DNA from: Flaviramulus basaltis
GTDB taxonomy: Bacteria > Bacteroidota > Bacteroidia > Flavobacteriales > Flavobacteriaceae
DNA: 64,000 bases
Direction: 5' to 3'
Assembly: GCF_900114265.1 (NCBI RefSeq)
Contig: NZ_FPKV01000002.1
Span: forward strand, 806,001-870,000
A model generated the notes under the pieces. It was not told where the DNA came from. It searched no databases and worked only from the letters and a program-made list of their open reading frames with translations. This document shows, piece after piece, positions 7,587 to 15,175 of the stretch (positions are counted from its first letter, which is position 1; every line of letters begins with the position of its first letter). The position numbers and the translations under genes were made by a program.

Positions 7587-9455
7587 TTACAAATTAATAT
7601 TCAATCCTAAATTTACATTTCTACCTTTAGTTGTATAACCTAAAATCTCAAAATAATCTTCATTAAATATGTTTGTAACACTTGTAAATAGCTTTACTTT
7701 ATTCTTTATTAACTTATGGCTAAAGTATAAATCAAATAATGAAAAAGAGTCTAACTCTACGTTTTGGTAATTTGAAAAATCGGTGTCCGTTCTACTTCCA
7801 ACAAATTGATAATTTACAGAAGCGTAGGTCGTTTTACTAAAATTATACCCTAAACTTGCATTTGCCTTATGCTTAGGAACGCGTAAACGCTCCCCATCTT
7901 TTACCTCTGTAAAAGTATAGTTTGCATTAATAGTTAAATTTTTAATTACATTAGCTTCTGCTTCAAATTCGAAACCATGTACTGTCGCATTTGTTGCTGC
8001 ATTCTCGTAGGTTGCTGCATAAATAATAGTGTTTTCTTCTTTTCTATTAAAATAAACACCATTTACTCTAAATCCATTTTTATTATTCAATTCTAACCCT
8101 GCTTCAATAGTTTTATTTTCCTCTGGTTCTAAATCTGGATTTGCTCCAAAAAAGCCAAATAATTGTGATAAATTAGGTGCAATAAACGATGTTGCATAAG
8201 AACCAAACACTTTCGCATAGCCATTATTTAAAGGTACACTATAAGATGGATTTAAGCTATAAACAAAGTTAGATCCATATTCACTATGGTTATTTAATCT
8301 ACCTCCAGCATTCAAATTCAATCCAAAATCTGAAACATAAACCACATTTAAATATGGGTCGGTATTTGTAAAAGATTCTTCAGTTGAAAACAAACTTTTA
8401 TAATCACCATAATTAACACCAACTATAGTATAAAACTCATTGTCAAACACATACTTATTAAAAGCATCTACAACTATGCTTTCAGCTTCGTTAGTTGTAC
8501 TAAAATCTGAAATAGTTTCTCTATTTATTTTCGAAAAAGCTGCGTTAACTTGAAAACTACCGTTTTTGTAATCAAACTTAGGTGCTAATCCAAATCTTGA
8601 TTGCTCAGAGATGTATTTATCATTAGTATCTGCAAACGTATAAGTCGGCGCAGGAAAACCGTCAATATCTGTTTTAAATTTATCATGGCTAAAAAATGCA
8701 GAAATTTCAAAAGCATCACTTAATTCGTAACCTAATTTCACATTGGAATTATATCTTGAAAACGGATCCTTTTCTGGGTTTTCAGACTTTGCAGCCGATA
8801 TACCATCTACATATCTATTACCAAAACTAGCTAAATAACTAAACTTATTTAAGCTACCATTTACAGATACATTATTTGTAAAACTAGAACCATTATAATT
8901 TAAATCGTCTTGTGTTTGATTTGTTCCAACAACCGTTAAAAAACTACCCGAAATAGTTTCATTTGAAGCTTTTTTAGTCGTAATGTTTATTACCGCCGTA
9001 GCTGCTGCATTTCCGTATAATGTACTTGCTGCTCCTTTTATAATTTCGATAGATTCTACCGTATTTAAATCTAATAAACGCAAATCAAAATCGTTAGCAA
9101 CAATAGAAGGATCGTTTACCTGAATACCATCAATAAGGACAAGCACTTGTCTATTATTTCCGCCTCTTACATAGTAACCTAAATTATTACCTTCTGCACT
9201 ACGGCTTCCATTAATTTCAATACCACTTTTGGTATTTATTAACTCTGAAATGGTTCTACCTTGGTTATTTTCAATCTCTTGTTTTGAAATTTTAATAACC
9301 GTTTTTCCTGAATTTTCGCGCTTTAATTTAAAACGAGAATCTGTTACAACAACTTCATCTAGTTGTTCTACTTTTGTTGAATCGATTTGCTGTTGTGCAA
9401 AACCAACCATTGATATACCAAAACATAGTACACCAAAAACATTTAATTTTTTCAT
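7587..9455 (-). CDS. btuB: TonB-dependent cobalamin receptor (BtuB-like)
   Basis: 622 aa, close to E. coli BtuB length. It has a signal peptide ending GFAQQ, a TonB-box region (VEQLDEVVVTDSR), and a plug domain (about 40-155: GRTISELINTKSGIEI, then VLVLIDGIQVNDPS and VESIEIIKGAASTLYG). A beta-barrel of about 460 residues follows and ends in an aromatic-poor GLNINL strand. There is no carboxypeptidase-like N-terminal extension, unlike SusC-type receptors. It imports B12 through the outer membrane using TonB energy. The assignment to cobalamin rests on the riboswitch directly upstream and the BtuFCD-like genes divergent from it. Confidence 0.88.
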   Translation of the reverse strand: MKKLNVFGVLCFGISMVGFAQQQIDSTKVEQLDEVVVTDSRFKLKRENSGKTVIKISKQEIENNQGRTISELINTKSGIEINGSRSAEGNNLGYYVRGGNNRQVLVLIDGIQVNDPSIVANDFDLRLLDLNTVESIEIIKGAASTLYGNAAATAVINITTKKASNETISGSFLTVVGTNQTQDDLNYNGSSFTNNVSVNGSLNKFSYLASFGNRYVDGISAAKSENPEKDPFSRYNSNVKLGYELSDAFEISAFFSHDKFKTDIDGFPAPTYTFADTNDKYISEQSRFGLAPKFDYKNGSFQVNAAFSKINRETISDFSTTNEAESIVVDAFNKYVFDNEFYTIVGVNYGDYKSLFSTEESFTNTDPYLNVVYVSDFGLNLNAGGRLNNHSEYGSNFVYSLNPSYSVPLNNGYAKVFGSYATSFIAPNLSQLFGFFGANPDLEPEENKTIEAGLELNNKNGFRVNGVYFNRKEENTIIYAATYENAATNATVHGFEFEAEANVIKNLTINANYTFTEVKDGERLRVPKHKANASLGYNFSKTTYASVNYQFVGSRTDTDFSNYQNVELDSFSLFDLYFSHKLIKNKVKLFTSVTNIFNEDYFEILGYTTKGRNVNLGLNINL

Positions 9456-9540
9456 TTTAATGAATAATTAATCGAGAATCGCATGGGTTTATCATACGCA
9501 AACTTTTATCCCGAAAGTTTAACTTATTTGTTTTGAAAAT

Positions 9541-9705
9541 GGCAGGTCTCCTGACTTGCGTCTTCGTGTTGGTCTTCCCAAAGAATATTCTTCAGTGACA
9601 TTGAAGTTTAACACGAAGCTTTATAGCTTACAGTTGCGGGAACAGTTCTGGATTTTAACCAGATTCCCTTTTAATTAATTCAGTAAAACTGAATCAAACC
9701 AAATT
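9541..9705 (-). promoter_or_regulatory. Cobalamin (B12) riboswitch upstream of the BtuB-like gene
   Basis: Read on the minus strand, the leader contains the conserved core GCAACTGTAAGC, a GTCACTG element, GGGAAGACC, and the 3' B12 box GTCAGGAGACCTGCC (minus-strand complement of 9541-9555). These are the hallmark elements of the adenosylcobalamin aptamer in the usual order. About 85 bases separate the aptamer from the receptor ATG. I see no strong hairpin with a T run there, so control is more likely at translation than by termination. Confidence 0.93.
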
Positions 9706-9711
9706 TCGCTG

Positions 9712-9719
9712 CGAAAGTA
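9712..9719 (-). promoter_or_regulatory. Probable -7 box for the riboswitch-btuB transcript
   Basis: On the minus strand this reads TACTTTCG, one mismatch from TAnnTTTG. It lies just upstream of the aptamer, so transcription would start near 9705 and include the whole riboswitch. Confidence 0.45.
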
Positions 9720-9760
9720 AACATTTTGTTTAATGTTTCATTAAAAACATTAAATAATAT

Positions 9761-9768
9761 TACTTTTG
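9761..9768 (+). promoter_or_regulatory. -7 box (TACTTTTG) for the btuFCD-like operon
   Basis: A perfect TAnnTTTG match lies 20 bp before the preferred TTG start at 9789. It falls inside the longest possible reading frame, which argues that the upstream TTG at 9726 is not the start. The riboswitch is on the opposite strand and upstream of this promoter, so it is not part of this transcript. Confidence 0.6.
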
Positions 9769-9788
9769 AAAAAGTAAAAATTCAAAAT

Positions 9789-10931
9789 TTGAGAACAGCT
9801 ATTTTATTTCTAATGTTTATAATGGTCGTGTCGTGTAAAAGCGAGACCAAAAAACCAAAATTAGACGTTACTATTGAAAACCCTATGGAATTAAAATATG
9901 CCAAAGGTTTTTCAATAACAGATTATAAAACTTATAAAATTATAACCATTAAAAACCCTTGGCCAAAAGCCGAAAAAAATTATAAATATGTTTTAATTAA
10001 TAAAGAAAATGCTGCTAAAACAAGTTTTATGATAGATGAATATGATGGTATTATTATAGAACCTATTCAAAAAATAGTGGTGACTTCTACAACTCATATT
10101 CCTGCTTTAGAACTATTAAATGTTGAGCAAACACTAGTTGGATTCCCTGGAACAGATTACATTTCTTCAGAAAAAACAAGAAAACGTATTAACAATAAAA
10201 GCATAAGAGAGTTAGGTAAAAATGAAGGGATAAATACCGAAGTTTTATTAGAATTAAAACCCGATTTAGTAATTGGCTTTGGTATAGATGGTAATAACAA
10301 AACTTTCGAAACCATAAAAAAATCTGGAATCCCGGTGATTTACAATGGAGATTGGGTTGAAAACTCACCTTTAGCCAAAGCCGAATGGTTAAAGTTTTTT
10401 GGTGCTTTATATAACAAAGAAAAACAAGCAGACTCTATTTTTAATACTATTGAAAAAAATTACTTAGAAGCAAAAAACTTAGCAAAATACGTTAAAAATA
10501 AACCTAGCATTTTAAGTGGCGCAATGCATAATGATGTGTGGTATTTACCAAATGGAAAAAGTACAGAAGCCCAACTTTTAAAAGATGCTCATGTAGATTA
10601 TTTATGGAAAGAAAGTGAAGGTTCAGGAAGTTTACAATTAAGTTTTGAGTCTGTTTTTGTAAAAGCTAAAGATGCCGATATTTGGTTGAGTCCTTCTAAT
10701 TACAAGAGTTTAGAAGCGCTTAAAAACGGTAGCTCTCAACATGCCATGTTTGAAGCTTTTAAAAATAAAAAAGTATATACATTTACCAATACAACAGGAG
10801 AAACTGGTGGTGTTTTATATTATGAATTAGGCATGTCTAGACCAGATTTGGTATTAAAAGACATTGTAAAAATATGTCATCCTAATTTATTAAAAAACTA
10901 CACACCTTACTTTTTCAAACCCTTAGAATAG
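9789..10931 (+). CDS. btuF: Cobalamin ABC transporter substrate-binding lipoprotein (BtuF-like)
   Basis: 380 aa from the TTG at 9789; the open frame extends upstream to 9726. The chosen start gives MRTAILFLMFIMVVSCKSE, a compact lipoprotein signal with its lipobox Cys, and follows the -7 box. The body has the helical-backbone binding-protein pattern, e.g. TTHIPALELLNVEQTLVGFP, LLELKPDLVIGFG and DADIWLSPSNYKS. It is longer than E. coli BtuF, with an extra N-terminal segment of roughly 80 residues common in Bacteroidetes homologues. It would deliver B12 to the permease encoded one base downstream. An iron-chelate ligand is possible from sequence alone; the context favours cobalamin. Confidence 0.8.
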   Translation: MRTAILFLMFIMVVSCKSETKKPKLDVTIENPMELKYAKGFSITDYKTYKIITIKNPWPKAEKNYKYVLINKENAAKTSFMIDEYDGIIIEPIQKIVVTSTTHIPALELLNVEQTLVGFPGTDYISSEKTRKRINNKSIRELGKNEGINTEVLLELKPDLVIGFGIDGNNKTFETIKKSGIPVIYNGDWVENSPLAKAEWLKFFGALYNKEKQADSIFNTIEKNYLEAKNLAKYVKNKPSILSGAMHNDVWYLPNGKSTEAQLLKDAHVDYLWKESEGSGSLQLSFESVFVKAKDADIWLSPSNYKSLEALKNGSSQHAMFEAFKNKKVYTFTNTTGETGGVLYYELGMSRPDLVLKDIVKICHPNLLKNYTPYFFKPLE

Positions 10932-10932
10932 A

Positions 10933-11967
10933 GTGCAAAATCAAAAAAAAACATATACAAATCCTTTTTTAGTTTTAAGCGCTATTCTTGTAATATGCTT
11001 CTTTATTAATATTAGTTTAGGCTCGGTTTACATTCCTTTAAAAGAAGTTTTTAATAGCCTTATCGGGCATGAAACTTCGCAAGAAGCTTGGCAACATATT
11101 ATTCAAAATTACAGACTCCCAAAAGCCTTTACTGCTATTATTGTCGGTTCTGGGCTTGGTATTTCTGGGCTACTCATGCAAACCTTATTTAGAAACCCAT
11201 TAGCAGGTCCTTTTGTTTTAGGAATAAGTTCTGGCGCTAGTTTAGGAGTTGCTTTGGTAATTTTAGGTTCTGGATTATTTGGAGGTATTTTTGCTACACT
11301 TTTTATTTCAAAATGGGGTATTGTTTTAGCTGCTAGTTTAGGTAGTTTTTTAGTATTATTATCTGTTATGATGGTGTCTTTAAAAATAAGAGATACTATG
11401 GCTATACTTATTATTGGACTCATGTTCGCTAGTATTACAGCAGCAATAGTAAGTGTACTCTCGTATTTTGGTTCTGCTCAACAATTACAACAATATATTT
11501 TTTGGGGTTTTGGAAGTCTTGGTAATTTATCTTGGGATGAGTTATTTATTCTATTTCTTATTTATGCCTTAGGAATTGTTTTTAGTATATTTTCCATTAA
11601 ACCTTTAAACACTTTACTTTTAGGAGAAAATTATGCCAAAAGCTTAGGCTTAAACATAAAAAAAAGCAGACTAATCATTATTATTGCAACCAGCTTATTA
11701 GCAGGAACTATTACAGCTTTTGCTGGCCCTATTGCGTTTATTGGCTTAGCAATTCCACATTTAACACGTCAAGTTTTTAATACTGCAAGTCACAAAGTAT
11801 TATTGCCTGCCGTATTTTTGTTTGGTGCTATTGTGATGCTTGTTTGCGATAGTATTTCGCAAATTCCTAATAGCGATTACACTTTACCAATTAATGCTAT
11901 TACATCTTTAGTTGGCGCACCAGTTGTCATTTGGTTATTAGTAAGAAAACAAAAAATGGTTTTTTAA
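10933..11967 (+). CDS. btuC: FecCD-family ABC permease (BtuC-like)
   Basis: 344 aa, about ten hydrophobic helices. Family motifs are visible: GSGLGISGLLMQTLFRNPLA (about residue 72), the coupling segment SLGLNIKKSR (about 237) and GPIAFIGLAIPHLTR (about 265), which are characteristic of the FecCD/BtuC inner-membrane permease family. It begins at GTG one base after the binding-protein stop. It ends in a TAATG overlap with the ATPase, so the three genes are translationally coupled. It forms the B12 translocation pore in the inner membrane. Confidence 0.88.
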   Translation: MQNQKKTYTNPFLVLSAILVICFFINISLGSVYIPLKEVFNSLIGHETSQEAWQHIIQNYRLPKAFTAIIVGSGLGISGLLMQTLFRNPLAGPFVLGISSGASLGVALVILGSGLFGGIFATLFISKWGIVLAASLGSFLVLLSVMMVSLKIRDTMAILIIGLMFASITAAIVSVLSYFGSAQQLQQYIFWGFGSLGNLSWDELFILFLIYALGIVFSIFSIKPLNTLLLGENYAKSLGLNIKKSRLIIIIATSLLAGTITAFAGPIAFIGLAIPHLTRQVFNTASHKVLLPAVFLFGAIVMLVCDSISQIPNSDYTLPINAITSLVGAPVVIWLLVRKQKMVF

Positions 11968-12761
11968 TGGATACAAAAAATCAACATATCATTATAAAAA
12001 CTAAAGATCTCTCAATAGGTTATGCTTCAAAAAAAGCACAAACTGTTATTGTATCAAACATAAATATTGAGTTAAAAAAAGGTGAACTTATTGGTTTAAT
12101 TGGAGCAAATGGTATTGGAAAGTCTACACTGTTACGAACATTAACTAAAGTTCAAAAACCACTACAAGGCGATGTTTTAATTAATTCAAAATCGTTATCT
12201 AATTATCAAGCTGAAGATTTAGCCAAAGTGTTAAGTTTAGTTTTAACTGAGCAAATTACTGCGAAAAATTTGTCAGTTTTTGAGCTTGTAGCTTTAGGTA
12301 GACAACCCTACACGAATTGGATTGGAAATTTATCTCAAAACGATTTAACTATTATAAACAAAGCATTAAATCAAACCAATATTGATGATTTAAAATACAA
12401 AAAATGTTTTGAATTAAGTGACGGTCAACTACAAAAAGTAATGATTGCTCGTGCTTTAGCTCAAGATACAGATCTTATTATTTTAGATGAACCTACAACG
12501 CATCTAGATATGTATCATAAAGCATACATTTTAAAACTGCTTCAAAAACTAGCTAAAGAAACTAACAAAACCATTTTATTTTCATCGCACGAAATTGATT
12601 TAGCCATTCAACTATGTGACACTTTAATAGTGATAACAAATAATAAGGTGGTTTGCGATGAACCTTGTAAACTCATTGAAAAAGGTGTTTTTAATACACT
12701 TTTCCCAAAAGATTTAATTGCATTTGATGAAAAAACAGGAAGTTTCAGAGTAAATAAATAG
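11967..12761 (+). CDS. btuD: ABC transporter ATP-binding protein (BtuD-like)
   Basis: 264 aa from the ATG at 11967, which overlaps the permease stop by one base. An upstream in-frame start at 11931 exists but would overlap the permease by 37 bases. Walker A is GANGIGKST, the signature is LSDGQ (a variant of LSGGQ), and Walker B is LIILDEPTTHLD, followed by the switch-region His in FSSHEIDLA. This is the FecE/FhuC/BtuD type of importer ATPase. It is the last gene of the operon and no hairpin terminator follows. Confidence 0.85.
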   Translation: MDTKNQHIIIKTKDLSIGYASKKAQTVIVSNINIELKKGELIGLIGANGIGKSTLLRTLTKVQKPLQGDVLINSKSLSNYQAEDLAKVLSLVLTEQITAKNLSVFELVALGRQPYTNWIGNLSQNDLTIINKALNQTNIDDLKYKKCFELSDGQLQKVMIARALAQDTDLIILDEPTTHLDMYHKAYILKLLQKLAKETNKTILFSSHEIDLAIQLCDTLIVITNNKVVCDEPCKLIEKGVFNTLFPKDLIAFDEKTGSFRVNK

Positions 12762-12793
12762 ATATAAAACATTTAAAATCTTCTTAGTTCTTA

Positions 12794-12824
12794 TTTCCTA
12801 CTTCAAACTAAAAATTTATCTTTG
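12794..12824 (+). promoter_or_regulatory. Promoter for rmuC (TTTC-N19-TATCTTTG)
   Basis: A perfect -7 box lies at 12817-12824 and a TTTC element 19 bp upstream approximates the -33 TTTG. The rmuC ATG follows 18 bp after the box. Confidence 0.6.
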
Positions 12825-12842
12825 GTTAAACTTCAATTTTAA

Positions 12843-14228
12843 ATGAACGACAACCTAATTCTTATCATTGCAATTCTTGTTTCAGCTTTAATTGGCGCCT
12901 ATTTAGGGATGCTAATTTCAAAACTTAAAAGTAAAAGCGAAAGAAGCACATTAGAAGAACGTAATGCGAATTTGCAACAACAATTAATTGAATTCAAACA
13001 GTTTTCTGAAACTGAAAACAAAAAACAAGATTTATATTTTAATCAGCAATTAACTGAATTAAAAGACAATGTTTCTAAAATTGAAAAGGAACGTGAAGAA
13101 ATACGCCGTGAAAAAGAATTTTTAAACTCAGAATTAGCCAGAAAAAATACTGAATACGAAAACTTACAACAACAAAGTTTAAAGCGTGATGCTGAAATTG
13201 AGGAACGCCAAGAGCAATTGCGTAAAGATTTTGAACTTTTAGCTACCAGAATACTTGATGAAAAATCAGAAAAATTCACACTTCAGAATAAAGAAAACAT
13301 TAAAAATATTTTAACTCCGCTTCAAGAAAAAATTAAAACTTTTGAAGACAAAGTAGATTTAACACAAAAAGAAAGTATTAGTATGCATTCTGCTTTAAAA
13401 GAACAATTGTTAGGTTTAAAAGACCTTAACCAACAAATGACAAAAGAAACTACCAACTTGACTAGAGCTCTTAAAGGTGATAGTAAAATGCAAGGTAATT
13501 GGGGCGAATTAGTGTTAGAGCGTGTTTTAGAAAAATCTGGTTTAGAGAAAGATAGAGAGTACTTTGTGCAACAAAGTTTTAGTCTAGAAAATGGTTCTCG
13601 TGTATTACCCGATGTCGTTTTACATCTTCCAGATGGCAAAAAAATGATTATAGATAGTAAAGTATCTTTAACCGATTATGAACGTTTAGTAAATGCAGAT
13701 GATGATGATAAACCTCAACATTTAAAAGCCCATGTCAATTCGATTAGAAAACATGTGGATCAACTTTCAGAAAAAAATTATCAAGATTTATATGATATAG
13801 AGTCACCAGATTTTGTATTAATGTTCATCCCAATAGAACCAGCTTTTGCTGTAGTTGTAAATGAAGATAATAGTATTTACAATAGAGCATTTGAGAAAAA
13901 CATTGTTATTGTAACTCCTTCTACCCTATTAGCTACACTTCGCACTATTGACAGTATGTGGAACAATGAAAAACAACAACAAAATGCGATTGAAATAGCT
14001 CGACAAGCTGGTGCCCTTTATGATAAATTTGAAGGTTTAGTTAGTGATTTAACCGGTGTTGGAAAAAAGATTGATGGTGCAAAAAGCGACTATTCTGCCG
14101 CCATGAATAAACTAGTTGAAGGTAAAGGAAACCTAATTACTAGTGTTGAAAAACTTAAAAAAATGGGAGCTAAAGCTAAAAAAGCACTTCCGGAAGCTAT
14201 TATTAAACGTGCTCAAGAAGACGACTAA
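12843..14228 (+). CDS. rmuC: DNA recombination protein RmuC
   Basis: 461 aa. It has an N-terminal transmembrane helix (about 4-24), then a long coiled coil (about 30-130, rich in E, K and Q), then the RmuC nuclease-like domain. That domain carries KGDSKMQGNWGELVLERVLE (about 213-232), LPDGKKMIIDSKVSLTDYER (about 262-281) and SPDFVLMFIPIEPAFAVV. The D-x-K motif in IIDSKVS fits the PD-(D/E)XK-like core. RmuC limits recombination at inverted repeats. A small membrane-protein gene and a thioesterase follow closely (15 and 14 bp gaps), probably one transcript. Confidence 0.94.
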   Translation: MNDNLILIIAILVSALIGAYLGMLISKLKSKSERSTLEERNANLQQQLIEFKQFSETENKKQDLYFNQQLTELKDNVSKIEKEREEIRREKEFLNSELARKNTEYENLQQQSLKRDAEIEERQEQLRKDFELLATRILDEKSEKFTLQNKENIKNILTPLQEKIKTFEDKVDLTQKESISMHSALKEQLLGLKDLNQQMTKETTNLTRALKGDSKMQGNWGELVLERVLEKSGLEKDREYFVQQSFSLENGSRVLPDVVLHLPDGKKMIIDSKVSLTDYERLVNADDDDKPQHLKAHVNSIRKHVDQLSEKNYQDLYDIESPDFVLMFIPIEPAFAVVVNEDNSIYNRAFEKNIVIVTPSTLLATLRTIDSMWNNEKQQQNAIEIARQAGALYDKFEGLVSDLTGVGKKIDGAKSDYSAAMNKLVEGKGNLITSVEKLKKMGAKAKKALPEAIIKRAQEDD

Positions 14229-14243
14229 ATTTTAAAACATACT

Positions 14244-14591
14244 ATGAAAATATTAATTAAAATATTTATTGGGTTACTTATAATAGTAGCGGGATTTTTC
14301 TGTTTTGTTTACTTTTTGCATTATAGCGAAGGTGTTAGAGCAGGAAAACTGGTTAAGTTTAGTAGTAAAGGCATGCTTTTCAAAACATGGGAAGGCGAAA
14401 TAAGTCAAGGAGTTTCAGAATCTCAAATATTTATTTTCTCTGTTGAAGACAGTGAAAAAGAAGTCATTGAAGATCTTAACAGATTACAAGGTAAATTTGT
14501 AAAACTCAATTATTTTGAACGTTACAAAAAGCTGTTTTGGCTAGGTGACACCAAATACTTTATTACCAAAATTGAAGAAGAACAAGACTAA
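14244..14591 (+). CDS. Conserved small membrane-anchored protein of unknown function
   Basis: 115 aa. One N-terminal transmembrane helix (about 5-25) precedes a soluble domain that begins HYSEGVRAGKLVKFSSKGML. The block FKTWEGEISQG and the end LGDTKYFITKIEEE are strongly patterned. I recall close flavobacterial relatives labelled 6-phosphogluconate dehydrogenase, but the sequence has no dinucleotide-binding fold or catalytic motif and is far too short. It is sandwiched between rmuC and a thioesterase. Function unknown. Confidence 0.7.
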   Translation: MKILIKIFIGLLIIVAGFFCFVYFLHYSEGVRAGKLVKFSSKGMLFKTWEGEISQGVSESQIFIFSVEDSEKEVIEDLNRLQGKFVKLNYFERYKKLFWLGDTKYFITKIEEEQD

Positions 14592-14605
14592 CAAATTTAG
14601 AATAT

Positions 14606-15145
14606 ATGTTTAAACACCCTAAAGAATCTAGAATAACAATAACGCAACTTATGCTTCCTTCTCACTCTAATTTTAGTGGAAAAATTCATGGTGGATTTAT
14701 TTTAAATTTAATGGATCAAATTGCTTTTGCATGTGCATCAAAACACTCTAGAAATTATTGTGTGACAGCCTCTGTAAATAAAGTTGATTTTTTAAACCCC
14801 ATAGACGTAGGCGAGTTAGTAACCTTAAAAGCTTCCGTTAATTATACAGGAAGAACATCTATGGTTGTTGGTGTTCGTGTTGAATCTGAAGTTGTACAAA
14901 CTGGTAAAAAGAAACATTGTAACTCTTCTTATTTCACTATGGTGGCTAAAGATGATAACGGTAAAAACGTTCCTGTTCCTGGTTTAATTTTAGATACCGA
15001 AGAAAGTGTTAGGAGGTTTGCAAGAAGTTTAGCTAGACAAGAGCAATCGAGAAAACGTTCCAATCGTTTTAAATCTTCAGAATTTAAAATAGAAGAGCAT
15101 TTAGAGTCTATTAAATCACAAAATGCAAAACTAGAATTAAAATAA
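14606..15145 (+). CDS. Acyl-CoA thioesterase, hotdog fold
   Basis: 179 aa. The single hotdog domain contains GKIHGGFILNLMDQIAFACA (about 25-44), whose Asp in LMDQ is the usual catalytic residue of this ACOT/YciA-like family. It continues with NKVDFLNPIDVGELVTLKA and NYTGRTSMVVGVRVESE. It hydrolyses acyl-CoA to free acid and CoA in the cytoplasm. The basic C-terminal tail (about 140-179) is an addition beyond the domain. It ends at a strong terminator. Confidence 0.85.
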   Translation: MFKHPKESRITITQLMLPSHSNFSGKIHGGFILNLMDQIAFACASKHSRNYCVTASVNKVDFLNPIDVGELVTLKASVNYTGRTSMVVGVRVESEVVQTGKKKHCNSSYFTMVAKDDNGKNVPVPGLILDTEESVRRFARSLARQEQSRKRSNRFKSSEFKIEEHLESIKSQNAKLELK

Positions 15146-15171
15146 AAAAGCCGCTTTAAAGCGGCTTTTTT
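15144..15171. terminator. Bidirectional terminator between the thioesterase gene and carB
   Basis: A near-perfect palindrome, AAAAAAGCCGCTTT / AAAGCGGCTTTTTT, with T runs on both strands between convergent genes. Confidence 0.88.
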
Positions 15172-15175
15172 ATTT

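Noticed and set aside
9726-9788. Extended N-terminus of the BtuF-like protein from the TTG at 9726
   Set aside because: It spans the -7 box and puts 21 residues before the lipoprotein signal, so the TTG at 9789 is preferred.
14244-14591. 6-phosphogluconate dehydrogenase label
   Set aside because: No dinucleotide fold or catalytic motif, and only 115 aa.
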